The translations under genes and the position numbers were made by a program. From Andrena cerasifolii (Eukaryota; Arthropoda; Insecta; Hymenoptera; Andrenidae), in NCBI RefSeq assembly GCF_050908995.1, contig NC_135120.1, forward strand, positions 14,397,433 to 14,461,432: a DNA stretch of 64,000 nucleotides. Direction: 5' to 3'. The notes under the pieces were generated by a model that was not told where the DNA came from, searched no databases, and saw nothing but the letters and a program-made list of their open reading frames with translations. Below, piece after piece: positions 33,306 through 47,848 of this stretch. The stretch's first letter is position 1. Each line of letters begins with the position of its first letter.

Positions 33306-36300
33306 GTTGCATCCCCCTGCCACGAAATACCTTAAACCACTGCAGTAGATTCGCGTAGATTCCAGCCAGAAGCTAACGCGCGCGAATTTATGCGCTCATA
33401 ACCTGCCGAGCGTAATCCTGTAAAAACACGTTCTTTAGGTGGGCGCCAGATAGAACAACGTAATTAAATAGCGGTCATCCGGTATCCCCGAAGGGTATAT
33501 CTAAAAATTTCACCCACGACCCGGCGGAAACAGTAAAACGCACACTTTAAGAGTGGCGATAACACTGTCTAAATTGTCCCCCGCGTACGTGCTGGTTTGC
33601 GAACATGTCGAGGGTGTTCCATAAAATGAGGCTGCCATTTTCGAGGATCTTCTTTCCGGTGCACGTGCTCTCGTCGAGCAGCATCGCGATCGAAGTGCAA
33701 CTATTGAACGTTCATAAAGGCACGGTTAACGAAGCGTGGGTGAAGCCGGGTAGCAAAAATTCGAGACTCGACGAAACTATTCTCCTTCAGGAACGTTGCT
33801 TTCCAATTTCTGTTCGACTGCTCACGATTCCGCGATAGCAGAGAATTTTCTGTCGCATTCCGCCGGGGAATTTGTGGATAATTCAGCTGATGAGAAACGC
33901 ACGTGTGTCGAGGCATCGAGGACGAATATAAAGGTGTACTTTAGCAAATGGAGGAGACCCCTCTTCGTCATCGACGCGAGACCTTTAAATTTTTATGTCT
34001 TAGAAATAGGCGCGCCCCTCCGCGCAAGTAAAAACGTTTCCGAAGAATAAACGTAAGGTTTACGGCAGTCTGGGAACAGTTCCAACGCCGGTGCCTGTAA
34101 CGGAGTATGTACTCCGGGACGACCGACAACACGAAACGTTTTTATCGGTACGCGCCCCCTGGGCGAAGCCGATGATTTGTGCTCATTTCGTGCGGTCACG
34201 AGAATATTTGATTACAGACAGCGTGAGCTACTGGCGGCTTATCGCATGCGCGAAACTAATTAATGGTAATTATCGGCGATTCAGGTTAAATTGCATAACC
34301 TTTGATCGAAATAGTATGGCAGCGCGGAGAATTACATTGATCCCTCTGCGTCGAACAGGAACGATAAATTATTCACGTCGAAGAAACATGAACTTTCCGT
34401 CCGAAATGCACTCTAATTCCAATTATCAGTTACTAGAATTTTATTACTTCCACGGTGTTATTACGTTATTACGTTTCCATGCTCACCTGTTCCCCTCTTT
34501 AAAAGAAACCAACAGTATCGAAAGGGTGGAAGAAGCAAAGCGTTCCGCGGGAATAGATAATCTCTGAGATAGCCCGTCGATGACGATCGCTATAAACCAG
34601 CAGAGCTCCGTAAGCGTTTGTAGCAGCCGACTCGAAATAATCTGCCCCCGTGGGCAAGAAGGGAGCGACGCTGGGCTGAGGGCGCTGGCGTTACGTCCCC
34701 CTATTTACAGGGATTGGTGTATCTAACGCGTAACGACGTGGGCGGCTGTAGCGCGAGGTGAAACACGGTTGACCAAGTGGAAGCGGACAGGACTTAGCCA
34801 GACAATTTCTCATCGTGAGCTTCTTAGCGTCGAAGGTCCCTGAAAGAGCGGAACGAGCAACGGCTGAGACGAGAGAAAAGGTCGGAAGGGAGCAGGAGAG
34901 ATACAACGGGGTTTAGGGGGCTCGTCGCGAAGTAATAGCACCCTCTCGGTCCGACGATGATAAAACACTTTAAACCAGCCTTTACGGTGAGCTTCTCGGA
35001 GTAATATAAGGCGCGATTACCTATATTCCGTGCCAAAAAGATAAAACGTCCCGGATCAAGACTCGGGGCGGGCGCGGGGGCTTGCGGAGGGTGTACACGT
35101 ACGCGAAGCACTTCCGTCTCGTCCTCCTCGGGCTTGCCCCCCTTTCGCCACGTCGCCATCCTCGTTTTCGAGGGGCTGTGTGCGCTCGTTTCGCCGTTCA
35201 CTCTATATTGCTCTGCTCTCGAGAGCGTAGCGCCGCTCGCGAGCACCGAACTCGTTCGCGGCGGATATAAGCGCGCCCCGGGAAGCTTCGCCGCCCTCCA
35301 GAGCAGCGCTGCGGCTTCGCCAGCCGTGGAATTTCCGCTTTAACTTTGATTAATATGTTTACGAAATCGCGCGAGCGAACCAGCCGATATGACAGCAGCT
35401 TGTAGAGACTCTTGGAAAGTCGGCTGCGAATTCGCGGAGGGTTGCTCGGTCTTGGATATGACCGATCGACCGATTAGGATCGTTTCAAGTGCTGCAACTT
35501 GCTGCGAGATTGCGCGACAACACTACAGAGAGTATTTCTCCCTGACAAGGTAGAGACACGCATCCCGAGCCGCGCCTGTGATTCACTTTTTATGCCTCCC
35601 CTTCCACTTCTCTCTTTTATAGTTTTCTGCCCGCGGTATGACGCGCTTGACGAGCGGTCGCGCCACGCGAAGCAAACCGTACAAAGGACGTAAACGTCGA
35701 TATGCGTCGGCGTTCGAAGCTTTACGGCGAAGCTGACTAGCTGAAATTCTTGCAAGGGTTGTCGCGCAACGTGCCGGGTGGATGCAGCGCGCTGTTCTCC
35801 GAGCTTACGCGTCAGGAAATTCCGTGTTACTCTAAGAAACATACTGTATTTATCATAAAAAGCAGAAAGCATATAATACGTACATTTCGAGCGAGGGCAG
35901 CGGACCAGATACCTGTCATAAATCACCTGCCGTAAATTATCGAGTTTTATTACAGGTGCTTCGCTGAAAATTCGGGCGCGAAGCAGCGCAAACTCGTGTT
36001 CGACGCTAGCTATCGCTAAAATTTTAATTAAATCCCCGGGGGGTTCGGAGCGACTTTAAACGGGAGAACGGCTCGCGGCGAAGACAGTTATCAAATTTAC
36101 ATTGCGTGAAAAGCTACAGCGCTTCCTCTCCTCTCCGCCGCCGCCTGGCCTTAATGATAACCGTGTTCGTTACATCCTTCGATGCTGATAATATTAAACG
36201 CGGAGCCGAGCGGCGGAGCGCTTTGTGACGCAAATATTCAGCTCATACTGGCGACCGTTTTCCCAGGAGATGATTTTGCAATTTTACAACAGAAGATAAG

Positions 36301-39300
36301 CCAGGCGAACGCTGCGTGCGGGCCCGTGTTTTTATTGTTCATTTTTTTTTTTTGTTTTTTTAAACACAACATGCGTTCGCCGTTGTTATGCATCCGTCTA
36401 TCCGTGAAGCGAACATTTGTCAGATATTCCGTTTCATGGCTGATGGATTTCAATTAATACTATCTCAACTATTCAATCTGTTCGGCTTTTTCATACGCAT
36501 GGTCCCCTCCCCCGCACCGCCACCTGTTCGTAACGAGAATTAATTTGCCCGGAAGCTGTCGACATGACCGTCGGTTCGAACTTTTCTTTCCTTGATTCAT
36601 TTTCCTTCATTATCAAGACGCGTCCCTGTATTATCACTGAAATTGCACGGTATTATTCCAATACGTCACTCATCGATGCGCCAGTACATCGCGCGGCACT
36701 TTCGTGGCGGAAATGCAGGGAACATAAAACGGCGATACGATTGAAAACTGTTGAAGCGAAATATTTCAATATTGTCGGAGATCACTCTATTTGTCTGGTT
36801 CGAAATTTTCGAAAGGAATTCGATCTTCCCCGTCAGCGCTGCCACTGCGAGTTCCAAGAGAAGCCCCCGGGAAATATTATTCCGCGCATTGTTCCAGGGA
36901 TCACTCCAATCGAGCGAAAAATAGAGGGGATGATTTCTATGGGCCCACATTTTCTAGCCCGCAGGTGGCTGTTAAAACGGGAAAGAATGTTCGCCAGAAA
37001 TCTCGAATGTTGTCTACGAAGCAGGAACTATTGATCCTCGATTTCTACCATCGCCGAGCCGTTTCGCAGAGAGCGGGGGGGAGAAAAATTCACTCGATTC
37101 CGCGAATTCTACAGGAACGAATTCCCGATAATGGAAGAATGGAGAAAGAAGACTCGATTGCAATGAATTCTCGTTCCGGGCGTCGAACAGCGCCGACATA
37201 ATTCACACTGGAATCAACGGTACCCCCAGACGCTGCCGCACCCGTCTCTGCTAATTAGCAATTTAACCGTTAACCGTGTCGCGAACAATACGGTTTGTTT
37301 CTCTCATTAATGCACCACTTACGACGCGGTGCCTCGTGTCTCGGCAAACTACGCTAATATTCGGGACGTCGACGGATCCATCAAAGTTTACGCCAGCGAA
37401 CTTCGCAACGGTTGCGTGTGCAAGTTTGCGCAGGTTAGCGACAAACTCGGATACAATTAAATTCACGCAAGAGGCACGAGTGTTTCGGAAAAATCGATAG
37501 CTCGCGCCGAGATACGATCCTCTGTTAAGAAAACGAGCCTTTCCTTCGGCCGTTGCGATTCAATTTCTCTGAAAGAACATCCCCTCGTTAACAGAAATGA
37601 ATATCGAGCCACTTTGAAAATGACAAAATAGGACGGAGGGAAAATATTCAACGCAGACTGGCAACGGATGATATTCACAATCAGTTACGAAGGTGCAACG
37701 TGATCGATGACAGATTTATTAATCGCGAGACTGAGCTGAACAGGGTTGGAAGTTGAATCGCACCTCGAACGACTCCTTACTTACCCTCTTTTCGATTTGC
37801 CCGAATGCATCGAGGACCTGTACTCTTCCGCGTTATTGTTCCTCGATGGTCGACTAGCGAAACGAGTCGGCGTAAAATATGGCTCTGTGCGAGGAGCGGA
37901 GAGTCTCGGGAAAGTTCAGGTGGAATCTGGAAGCAGCGGGGAAAGAAAGAATGAAAGAAAAGGGTGGAGAACAGCGGGAGATAGAGAGAGAAAGGGCTGC
38001 GAGACACATTGTGCCGCTTTTCAAAGACCAGCCGAAGTTTCGAAGACAATGATTGCTCTGTCTCCCGGAAGTCCCTGGAAAGGCAGCTTGCCACCCAAAT
38101 TGGAGCTAAGCGCGATTCCTGCAGCGCCTTTAAGGGGTGAGTTTGACTAATCGCGCAGAAATGGAAATGTTTCGCAGTCGCAGGTTTCAAGCACGACCTA
38201 CGGCAACTCACGAAATAATTACCTTCTTTTCGCGACTTCCCTGTTGAAAGGTGTTGTGGCGTGGAAGATCAAGTCGTATATGATCAACGACCAGTCTGAA
38301 TTTGCCACACTCTTATGACGGGCTAAAATCACGAGAGCTCACTGAATTTTTATTGCAATTGACGCGTAATAGATTTACTGTCAATATACTATTGAAGCGT
38401 ACAATTCTTAAGGTTTTGCTGAGTTCTTGAATCGTGTGATTCTGCTTACACGTGATTGAGTTCTCGAATTGTGTGACTCTGATTAAGCGATATTGAATTC
38501 TGACATTCTGGTGTCGTGGTCGCTCGCAGGAAAACTAAAATTCCCCTCTCCAAGGAATTCGGCGAAATAGTGGTTGTTCCAGCAGGAGGGTTGAAAACGA
38601 CTGATCGGCGCACGCGTATCGCGAAGAACAGTGGTGAGGGTGAAAATAGCGGGAGAAAATCTAAGTCCCTTCTACGTGTCGGGGACCGGTGAAAAACAAC
38701 AGGTACGCGGACTTTTGGGCCTTGGCGTAGTGACCCCTTGGCTGGAATAAAATGCGCATCTGCTTGCTGTCCTAATCCCTCTGAACTTTCCAAATTGGCT
38801 GCGCTAATAGCCACGCTCAGTAGACTTTACAATTGAGTTTTAATAAAAGTCCCGAGTTTCTGGACGAGGACGGAAAGCCAAGTGTCCGTCAGATGACGAA
38901 CGCTGCTTCAAGGAAAAACCCTGACCATCGTCTAGCCGCTAGATTATAACATAGCTTCTCTCAACAAAAGGAGAAACTCGCTCCACCTAGGAGACTACAT
39001 ATTTTTCATCCTCTGCTGTCACACCTTTAAACAACAGCTTTTAAAAATTGGAAACAAGTTGCAGAAATCGTTGATCGACGGTGCAGTTTTTACGGTCGCG
39101 CGCTCTTCGCTGAACGCGGCGAAATATGTCGAGAAATGAAATCGCGCGAGGGCGATAGTTTCTTGCTCGTTCGGAGCAACTCGCCCCTTTATCGCCGCGT
39201 CGCGCTCGGGACTGTATAAAGAGTAACGCGTATATTATAACACAAAAGGCGCATGTGCTTTGTAGGTGGGCGTGTACCGACGAAATCTTGAATCCGCTGG

Positions 39301-42300
39301 TCCCGTAACGAGCCTGAGGAGCGACGAGAGAGAGGCGAGGAACGCACGGTTACGAGCAGAGAAGAATGCTTAACGACTAGAAGATGAGCACGTCCGCTGA
39401 TAAGGCGAGCCTTTACAAACTCAGCCGTCTAAAAGATGATGGCAACAAAGCTGAAGAGACAGAGAAAAGGGGCGTTTCACCGCGATGAGAATGAACACCG
39501 CCTGGCTTTATCAGTCATTTGTGATTTCCACTTACCACCTTCCACTCTTCCGCGCCGGGGAACAGGGCCCGCCATCATCGCCTGCCTCTTCCTTTTCCAG
39601 GACGTTTTATGGGAGAGCGCAGCCTTTGTCCCCCGCCTGTCCTTAAACAGAAACGAATTCCGTTGTAACGCTCGTAACGAGTGTTCATAACTTTCATTGC
39701 GCGTGACTGTGCGCCCCAGCCACCTTCCCCTTAACGAACGAACTTCCTTAACCGCATTGACAAATATTAAATTCGCTTTACGCGCCGGCGAGTTGCGAGC
39801 CAGAGTTGCTAAGTTGCTGTGTTCCCAGTTAAACGGTCCGCGGGAAGAAATTTGCGTCGCGGAGCTTGTAAGTACTGTATCGCTCGTTCAACTTACGGGC
39901 GAACTGTTTGCTCGCGGAGCAACGGAACGTTGAACTTCAATTTCTGGGTACAATAAACGCCGGCAAATATTCCGAGTCCCAGTGTTCTTGCCAGCATCTT
40001 GCGTCGCGGATTTCAGTTTTCCAGCGAAGAGGCTCGAAGGTAAGGGAATTATTGATCGAAATCAATTTCTCTTCGCGATACCGCGATTACTTAGTCGCCA
40101 TCGAGCTTCGAGCAATAACCACCCGCTTGTCAATTATGCGTAACAGCGATCCAACGTTTGGATTCCGCTGCGCTGGTACGTTAGTATCGTGCCCGGTGGT
40201 AAACGAGATAGAGGGAGAGTGTTGCTGACATGCAATCGCGTAGAAAACACGCTGGGGAATAAATGGAGCCGCGAAAAGTGGGGAACGGTAAAACGAAAAT
40301 CACGCGTGACAATGAAGGGTAGATTGAGTCGTTTCACAGGCGACGATTTTTTCGGAACGATTGAGTAAACGAAACTGCGAGTCATCGCGAAATATGGAAT
40401 TACCATTGCTACTGTCACTCTGCAGAAAGGAACGATGTGCTTCGAGTACAGCACTTGACCATCGTGTTACACGACCCTGAAGTTCCGAGCTATTTTTTAC
40501 CAAGGAAAATCAATACCATCCACCTCGTCTATAAATGCGCGATATTATAAAAGTTGCTGCCACACTTGGCGGGATGTTTATATAAGCGTACGTTCGCTGT
40601 GAACTACTTTCGGAGGTATAGACTTCGCTTGGGTATAAATAAACGTACCAATTATTTACTTCTAAAGGAAATTACAGTACCGCAAATATTCCTCAAAGCT
40701 TTTGCAGTTTTCAGAGAAAAGAAAGAGAATACTGGATATCACGCAATGATTTATGTATCCAATTCTGCGTTCTGCAAACGCTTAATTTCCAACGCGCGTT
40801 CATAAGAAACTGCATAGCTATACGTGCAACTACCTCCTGGACCGAGTGAATCGCGAAAATAAAAAATGCCCCGCGTCTCGCAAACGACATATTCAACGGG
40901 GCCCGGGTTGTTTGTCTGGGAAATCTAGGAGGCTGCGAAAACGGCGAGGAGAACGTACAACCAGTCGGAATTTCCCAGGACGCATATATTTCGTCGATTG
41001 AGCATGCACCGAGGTTCGAGGATCTGACTCGTCCTAGGAATATTTCTATACGTGTCATCGCGCGTAAAAGGTCACGCGTATTTCCGAGATCCATCAGCCG
41101 CGAACTCGGACGAAAAACCTTCGCCAATTAGGCAGATCGCGAAAAGGAGATTTGGCTTTTTCAGGGGACTAGCTTGTCCAGGCGAACGGGATATATTGTC
41201 CAATATCTCCGGGAAGTCGTAGCACGATTTGGTAATTACTCGCTAAGACTAATTGCGAGTGATTTGTCCCTGGTTTGAGTGGCGGTTCGTGTTTCGTCGC
41301 GTAATGCAAGCAAAAATTCTGTGTAATCTTTAAACTGAAAACCTAGTCGCTGATAACAACTCGCTCGAGAGAATTAATGAGTCCCGTCCAAAGATAATGC
41401 CAGAGTGTGAGCCACGCGACAAGGATAAAATGGAGAGGTACAGTAACGCTTTTACCGAATGCGCACTTTTTCTCTAGCTGGTCCCAGTTCTAACAAGAGC
41501 TTGAAAACTTCAATTTCAATGCTTTTAAAACGAGAGTGGTACGAGTGTTGTGCCGAGGCAAACGAATTTGCGCGTGCAGAAAATTAATACGTACTAACAG
41601 GGAGGGCACGGAAAAGTTTCTCCCTGGTGAATTGCAAGGGGGGTAGCAGCGAGTACTACGGTGGAATGACAGCGCGCGTTGTCCTTTAGAAACGTGTCCA
41701 ACAAAACTTTCCCGAATGTCTTGGCACGAGACGGGAAGAATCACGAGATTCCAGGCTTTCAAGCATTCTGCAGGACGTCTCTCTGATTAGGTATGCACCC
41801 ACGTAACTGCCCTTCGGGGATTCCGCGACAGGAGCGTCTCTATACGTGTCGTCGGGGCTGAAAAAGGTCCCTGTTTTAAACCGAGAGAAGTCTGTACAGC
41901 AGCAAGCATGTACCCTTTCTCTTCGTTTGCTTTTGATTGAACTCGCTCGTGCTTCACAGAAAAGAATGCAGGCAACGTTCCTCTCTTTGCTTACACATTT
42001 TTCTATCCACGATATCGGCTCGGAATATATTCCTGCGCGATGCAAAGTGTGCAACTCCACGGGAAAATTCACCTACGGTGCCTCGATGGAAATAAAATCA
42101 ATCATGAGTCGATTGACCTTACAGGCGACTATTTACATAATTTAAAAGGCATTCTTTGGGGCGCGACACCCTCTTCCACTCTTCGCGGCTAAGCTCGTCC
42201 GTTTCGACCAACGGAATTTGTAATCCCGAACGCTTTGTGAGAAATGATTTTTTATGGCCGATATGAAACGAGAATTAAAGGAGCCGAAATAGGAAATTCT

Positions 42301-44577
42301 CGCTCGCTTGCCGTGCTCGCTGGGCTGTTTCGAACTTTGCGGGACTTCTGACGCGATAAAAATTTCAATTGATCCGGCGTGGTTAAACGTTCGTTTTCCA
42401 GAGTCGTGGTCGAGAAATTTCCATAGAGCGGCCGCGGCAAAACGTTGTTCGTCACTGTGCGTACCGAAGTAATACGGGGGACAACGATTTCGCGAGCGAA
42501 ATTCACGCGGGGCGCGTGCCTGATATACCTGCATCAGCAAAAAAACACGATATCGAGCCTGTTCGAAATTGAGGCTACGTTCAATCTCCTGATTCGATAA
42601 AAGCAGGGCGAGCGACTTTCAATTTCCTGAAATATAACCGTCCCTCCGCCGTACAGGGGCCCTCGTATTTCTATGCGCCAGGGTGAATCTTTTGACTGAA
42701 GAAAGCCTGCGAAAATGCGATCCCCTGTTCCGCCCCTTCGCGCCTCTACTTACAGTTTAGCAAAGATATCAGACGCTCGAGAATACACATATCCCCTGAC
42801 CCTGTTACGTTTCCATCGGGTAAACGTAAGTATACCTCGAACGAGACTGTACAGCGGGAAAAGAAGTGAAACGCCTCGAAGTGCATTGTCTATACTGTAT
42901 CGAGAGGGAAGCACAACGTCTCTATTCGAATACTCCAGCTGCCCCGTGGAAGAACCAGTCCAGTTTTCCGTCAGTGCCTGTCGAAGGTTGAAGAACTTCG
43001 TTCCAGGTTCCCTAAGAGCTGGTTCGACGGACAGCTGAACGAGGGTTACTTATTCGAGGGGAAACTTACGATCAAGTTTGGGTCGTAGTGCCTTTTACCC
43101 TTCGGAGCCCGCGCATGGCCGAGAGAGAGGAGAAACGTAGAGAGCGGAAAGTGTCAAGAATAAAGTTCCCTGGTAGAATTTAGAATTCTCTATCTTCCGA
43201 GCAGTAACGGCCAATTGCTGCGCGTTATTGCAACTTGTACGAATCATTCGCGAGAGAGAGAGACGCGATGAAGGCATTCTGGCCTGGTGTTCCGCCCGTC
43301 GTCACGCTCCAGTGTACAAACGCTCGAGAATATTGGCACGACCATATAATTTCGTTTCATCGCGGTCGTTCGCGCTTCGCGGAGCGTCTAGGACGCGTTC
43401 AGCTCTCCGCGCTGAAAATTCTGGCCGGCCAAGCGAAAAACAGCCGGCCGTTGGGGAGCGTCACCTTGAGAGCTCGAATGCTCCGGTGCTCGAAACCCCT
43501 GCGCCGACCAAGAAGAAGCAAAATCGTCTTCCGAACGGGAAACGACAAGTATCGTCTGTCTAGCCTTTTCGCAAAGTATCGGATGGGATTCGGCTCCTCG
43601 GAGACGTCCGTCGAGAGTACACCCAGTGCATCGAAATACGCTGGAGCGTCGCTTATCGGAAACCGGCTGGGGACTCCTCGGATAAGTGAATCCTCTGATA
43701 ATCGATAACTTCGGGTAAATAGACTGCATGATAGAGTGGAGAGCGACCAAAGATTTATTGGCATCGGTGGTACGAGAGACATCGCCGGCACTCGAAAGAA
43801 ATCTGCGTGCGTAATTGAGTCGCGGGAGAGCTTGCCAAACGAAGGTAATCGAGATGAAAATCGTTGAGGGTATTCCTTAAACTGTTTCGCCTCGTTTACT
43901 CCATTACGATGCCTACACTTAGGTATATCTTGGAAACGTAAAGTCTCGCGAGTGCACCCTTGGCGTATCTTTCCCGGTGATTTGATAAGACAAAACGCAA
44001 AGTGCGAGACGCAAAACAGATTTTTTACTCGCAGACCTAGGCGGGCGCGCAGATTTTATGGAGGACTGTACGAGATACTAGCGCCGGGGACGTTTCAACC
44101 GGCAGTCGTCGAGAAGCGCGAGCAAATATTTTTCCAAGCGAAACGTTTTTACGATATGGGGGAGAAGGACGAGGACTCCGTGACGAATAAACTTAATATC
44201 GAGATCAAAGTTCCACGGAGTCGGGACTCCCTGCCTGTTTGCGTGTTTTCGGAATTCAGGCGGAAAACGGGCCCGATGATGATAGTTAGGAACGCGACGA
44301 ACGTGACAAATTCCCCGGGAAAAGTAATAAGAAGTTGGATGAGATATGGACGCCGGGACGAACAACGCGGATATACTAGCTGAACGCGAGCACTCGCTGA
44401 TAAAAACTGCAGAAAGTTATGCAACGACTCTATGTAGGTACCGCCCTTTATTAAGGCCTCGCAGCCTCTTGTCATTGTCTGGAGCGATAGTACAAGTAAT
44501 AACAGATCTTGGAAGTCTACTACGAACAACCTTATACCTAGCCGGGACTCTTGAAGATTTTGAATAAATTATAAACG
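33306..44577. other. 11 kb non-coding stretch, no gene recognised
   Basis: The longest element-free stretch. Open frames up to 158 codons (34091-34567, 36564-37034, 43235-43708) overlap frames of similar length on the other strand and carry no recognisable domain. No inverted-repeat element, tRNA or microsatellite of note was seen. TATATAAG near 40576 and TATAAATAAA near 40636 are TATA-like but isolated. Confidence 0.4.
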
Positions 44578-44578
44578 A

Positions 44579-44751
44579 GCGGTTTGCGGCAGTTTGCCGC
44601 TGCGTTGATTCGCGATGAAGCAATACCTGCGCTTGTCAAAACGAACGCAAACACACCGCTTAGTAGCCGCAACACTTTGCGTCCCGTGTGAGCTGCTGCA
44701 TATAAATTTATGTTCTGCTAAGACGCGCGCGGCAGATTGCCGCAAACCGCT
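44579..44751. repeat. Small GC-rich inverted-repeat element
   Basis: AGCGGTTTGCGGCAGTTTGC at the left is the near-complement of GCAGATTGCCGCAAACCGCT at the right. Each arm also carries an internal GCGGCA/TGCCGC palindrome, so the 173-bp unit could fold into a branched hairpin. It is unusual here for being GC-rich at its ends. No target duplication is evident. Confidence 0.55.
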
Positions 44752-45956
44752 GGTCTGCATCGGGCCTAAGACTGACTGTAATAAAAATCGTGACTCACTT
44801 CAGAACCCGACCCACGTGTAAAAGAACTGTAACAGGTCGCGCGGTGTAATCAGATTATTGCTGAAATGCGCGGTCTTCGAAGCATCGGGATAAATTCATA
44901 CCCTTCGACTTCCCAGGCCTAGGATAGAATCTACTTGCTTGCAGGTATCGGCCAGTAATCACGCGCGAAATTGGTACTTTCCGCTGCTTAATCTCGAACT
45001 ACATCGCGTCGCTCTGGCCGATCTCGCGGCAAAAATTAAATTTCTTCTTGTCGATGTTAGCAGCGCGTTCCACTGGCTCTTGACGACCAGTGAGAAGAGA
45101 GTAACCAGTGCATATGACACAGCTAAACGGGAAAAGTTGCCGGCTAGAAAAGTTGCGCGAAAGTTCTTCGACCGCGTTCTGGATCGCGCAGCCAACTGGC
45201 GAGCGCGAAACGCGCGAAATTGCCCCCCTTTCATATATTCTGCTCGCGCCAGGACCAATGCCGAACGAAAACCTGCCTTTATACGGGCAAGTATTCTTCC
45301 TTTAAGAGATCTTATCCGGTTCAAAGCACGGAAGGCGAGCTGAAAAGTTTGTCCGGTCTGCGATCATAATATTTACCAGAGTCAAACATATCTTTCACTT
45401 CGGAATACTTTTCGCCAAATGAAATTCCAAGTTCCCTCGTGGAAACCTGTACATGCATGTGCGTATGGGTTTGACAGTAAAGTATATGCAAGAAGTATCG
45501 AAACGAGGGGAACGTATCGCAATTCCCTGGACGAAGTGAAACTTAATATGATTGCGACAACCGGTGGCATGGCTATTACGTTTAAGTTACCGCAGCTTAT
45601 GTTTACAGTATAATTTCTACAACTATATTGAAGTTGGATTTTTTAATTGTAGTTAAATGTAAAGGTTCCTTGTGTAAAAGAGATTTCCTTAATTCCTGTG
45701 GAGGAGCACTTGCATACGTATATAACGTAAAGTTGGTATTGCAGGCTTTACTTATATTTCAGAGAAGGAAAAGCTCTCGTTAGTCCATCAGACATACGGA
45801 AATTTAGGATAGACACTTCACTGTTTGTTAATCGCACGCAACTTTCACGAAACTAAGTAGTTACTTACTAGGGAATACCGTGAACCCTGACTCACCGATT
45901 TTTAGAGTGACTCGAAACAAGAACAACGGTGCGTTTAATTTGGGCCCTATCGCCCT
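44752..45956. other. Non-coding stretch, no gene recognised
   Basis: GC-balanced to about 45600, then AT-rich towards the next MITE. Frames at 44939-45343 plus and 44959-45324 minus mirror each other and are not supported as genes. Confidence 0.45.
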
Positions 45957-46297
45957 TTAAGGGGGTGAAAACTGACCTCAAAGTGAAATTGACACTTCCA
46001 CTTTTTCACGTATAACTCTCAAAGTACAACAGACAGGAAAAAGTGTTTTAAACAAAAGTTTAATGGTGAAATAAGCGCTACAAACTTCCGTTCATAAAAA
46101 TTTGTACAGAGTTTTTTTCGTTAGTTATATATTTTTTTTAACTTATTTCGAAATTTTGTTAACGGAAGTTTGTAGAGCTTATTGCACCATTAAACTTTTG
46201 TTTGAAACATTTTTTTCCTGCCTGTTGTACTTTGAGAGTTATACGTGAAAAAGTGAAAGTGCCAATTTGACTTTGAGATTAGTTTTCACCCCCTTAA
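45957..46297. mobile_element. TTAA-flanked foldback MITE, family C
   Basis: TTAA lies at 45957-45960 and 46294-46297. Both ends read GGGGGTGAAAACT, and the arms (about 140 bp) share TTTTTCACGTATAACTCTCA and AGTACAACAGACAGGAAAAA (one mismatch in the partner). An AT-rich spacer lies near 46100-46140. At 341 bp it is the shortest TTAA element here; its interior is unrelated to families A and B. Confidence 0.85.
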
Positions 46298-47767
46298 GTG
46301 TACCTTCCGGTTTAGAGCCCCCAAAAATAGGCGATATTTAGGAATTAATTAAAGGAAAACTACTACATATAATTTAATGGGACTTTTTGCATTGCATTAA
46401 GCATGTCTTAAGCTACAGAAATATATTTTTTGTTTTATAATTAATCATTACAGATGGTACTGGGGAGTCGTTAAAGTCATGGCGTATTTCTCCCACTGAG
46501 GAGAAATAATTCTAATATTCAAAAACGTTTAACCAATAACGCCAACCTTTTGAAAATCTATCTAATGCTCCTCTAATCCCCACAAACCCCCGTAAATCGA
46601 CATCTCGGAAGCACCTGCCCCAAAGATTCCCGGCGATGGCTTCGAGAACAGCCTCTCGGATGCAAAGGGCAGGAAAGTTCAGCGCAGGGCGGTGAAAAAG
46701 TTGCGGAAACTCGGTGGCGGCCCGGTTTGTCGGGCACAGGCAAACAAGAATGCGGAGGAGCTTCCGGTTTGCATTCCGTTCGCGCCACGGTCGAAACCGA
46801 CCGACAAGGGGGTAGGTTCCTTTTTCGACGGTGCCCTCGTCGAACGGTCACGTGCGATCGCACGCGGAACGTTTACGATTTCTCGAGAGTAAACTTTCGC
46901 TGAACGCGCGTGGCTGATTTGCCGGCTTCAGCGATGCCGCTCGAGAGTCGCCGGTGTACCGTGGAAAAGGAGAACACAGCAACTTGCATCCGGCGTGTTT
47001 TTGTGTGTCGCTTCGCGAGCGTCCTTTCCCATCCCTCTCGAATCACTTTGCCCGCCTGGGTAGACGAGAAGAATCTCGGCGACCCACTTTTATCGAGTCG
47101 AATAGAGTTCCCTCGCGAGATATTCTTCGGGATGAGATCCTCCGTCATGCCGTGGGAGGGGAGGGGGCAGGGGATACACTTCGGCTAATAAATTTTATTC
47201 AGACCGGGTAGTCGCGAATGTTTCTCCCTTTGCCCGGTTTCCGTCGGCACGATACTCGGACGGAATATTTTAAAGCGATTCCAGGCGATGGATCGCGATA
47301 CATTTCAAGTCCCCGTGCATCCGGATAACCGGAGGAGGACTTCATTCTTCTCGAGGAATTACGCTCGACTGATCTACCGAGGTCTCGTCTATCCGTCAGA
47401 CGGATTATTGGCTACCGTAAATGTTTATTGGTCGTCCCGTAACCAACGTGAATTTATGTTTCATCACAGGGTTATAGTACGTAGCTACATGTTCCGGGAG
47501 GAAACAGTTTGGTGAAGATAAAAGGTAATATCTGGAAGCTATATCACTCGTAACATTCATTTGTAGAAACGAAGCGTATATTTAATTATCGTACGAAAAA
47601 TGTCGATAAACTCATATACGATGTTATAATACGGGAATATTATTAATAATAATGAAACTGAATAGTTGAAGCGGAAGTTGGACGAGCAGCATAATATCGT
47701 ACCTACACTTAATTAGCTTAATTAATTTCGCCTGAATCACGCGTGGAGTACACCTGTATTATTAACG

Positions 47768-47769
<2 letters not shown>
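46298..47769. other. Non-coding stretch, no gene recognised
   Basis: AT-rich to about 46560, then GC-rich unique DNA with mutually overlapping frames (46573-46863 minus, 46873-47148 minus, 46910-47188 plus) and no identifiable product. Confidence 0.45.

Positions 47770-47845
<76 letters not shown>
47770..47845. repeat. (TA)n microsatellite, about 37 units
   Basis: Uninterrupted alternating A/T for about 75 bp. Such a tract readily extrudes as a cruciform and is likely length-variable. Confidence 0.97.

Positions 47846-47848
<3 letters not shown>

Noticed and set aside
33605..33838. Plus-strand 77-codon frame with a hydrophobic N-terminal segment, considered as a small secreted protein
   Set aside because: No recognisable family or splice context, and a frame of this size is common by chance here.
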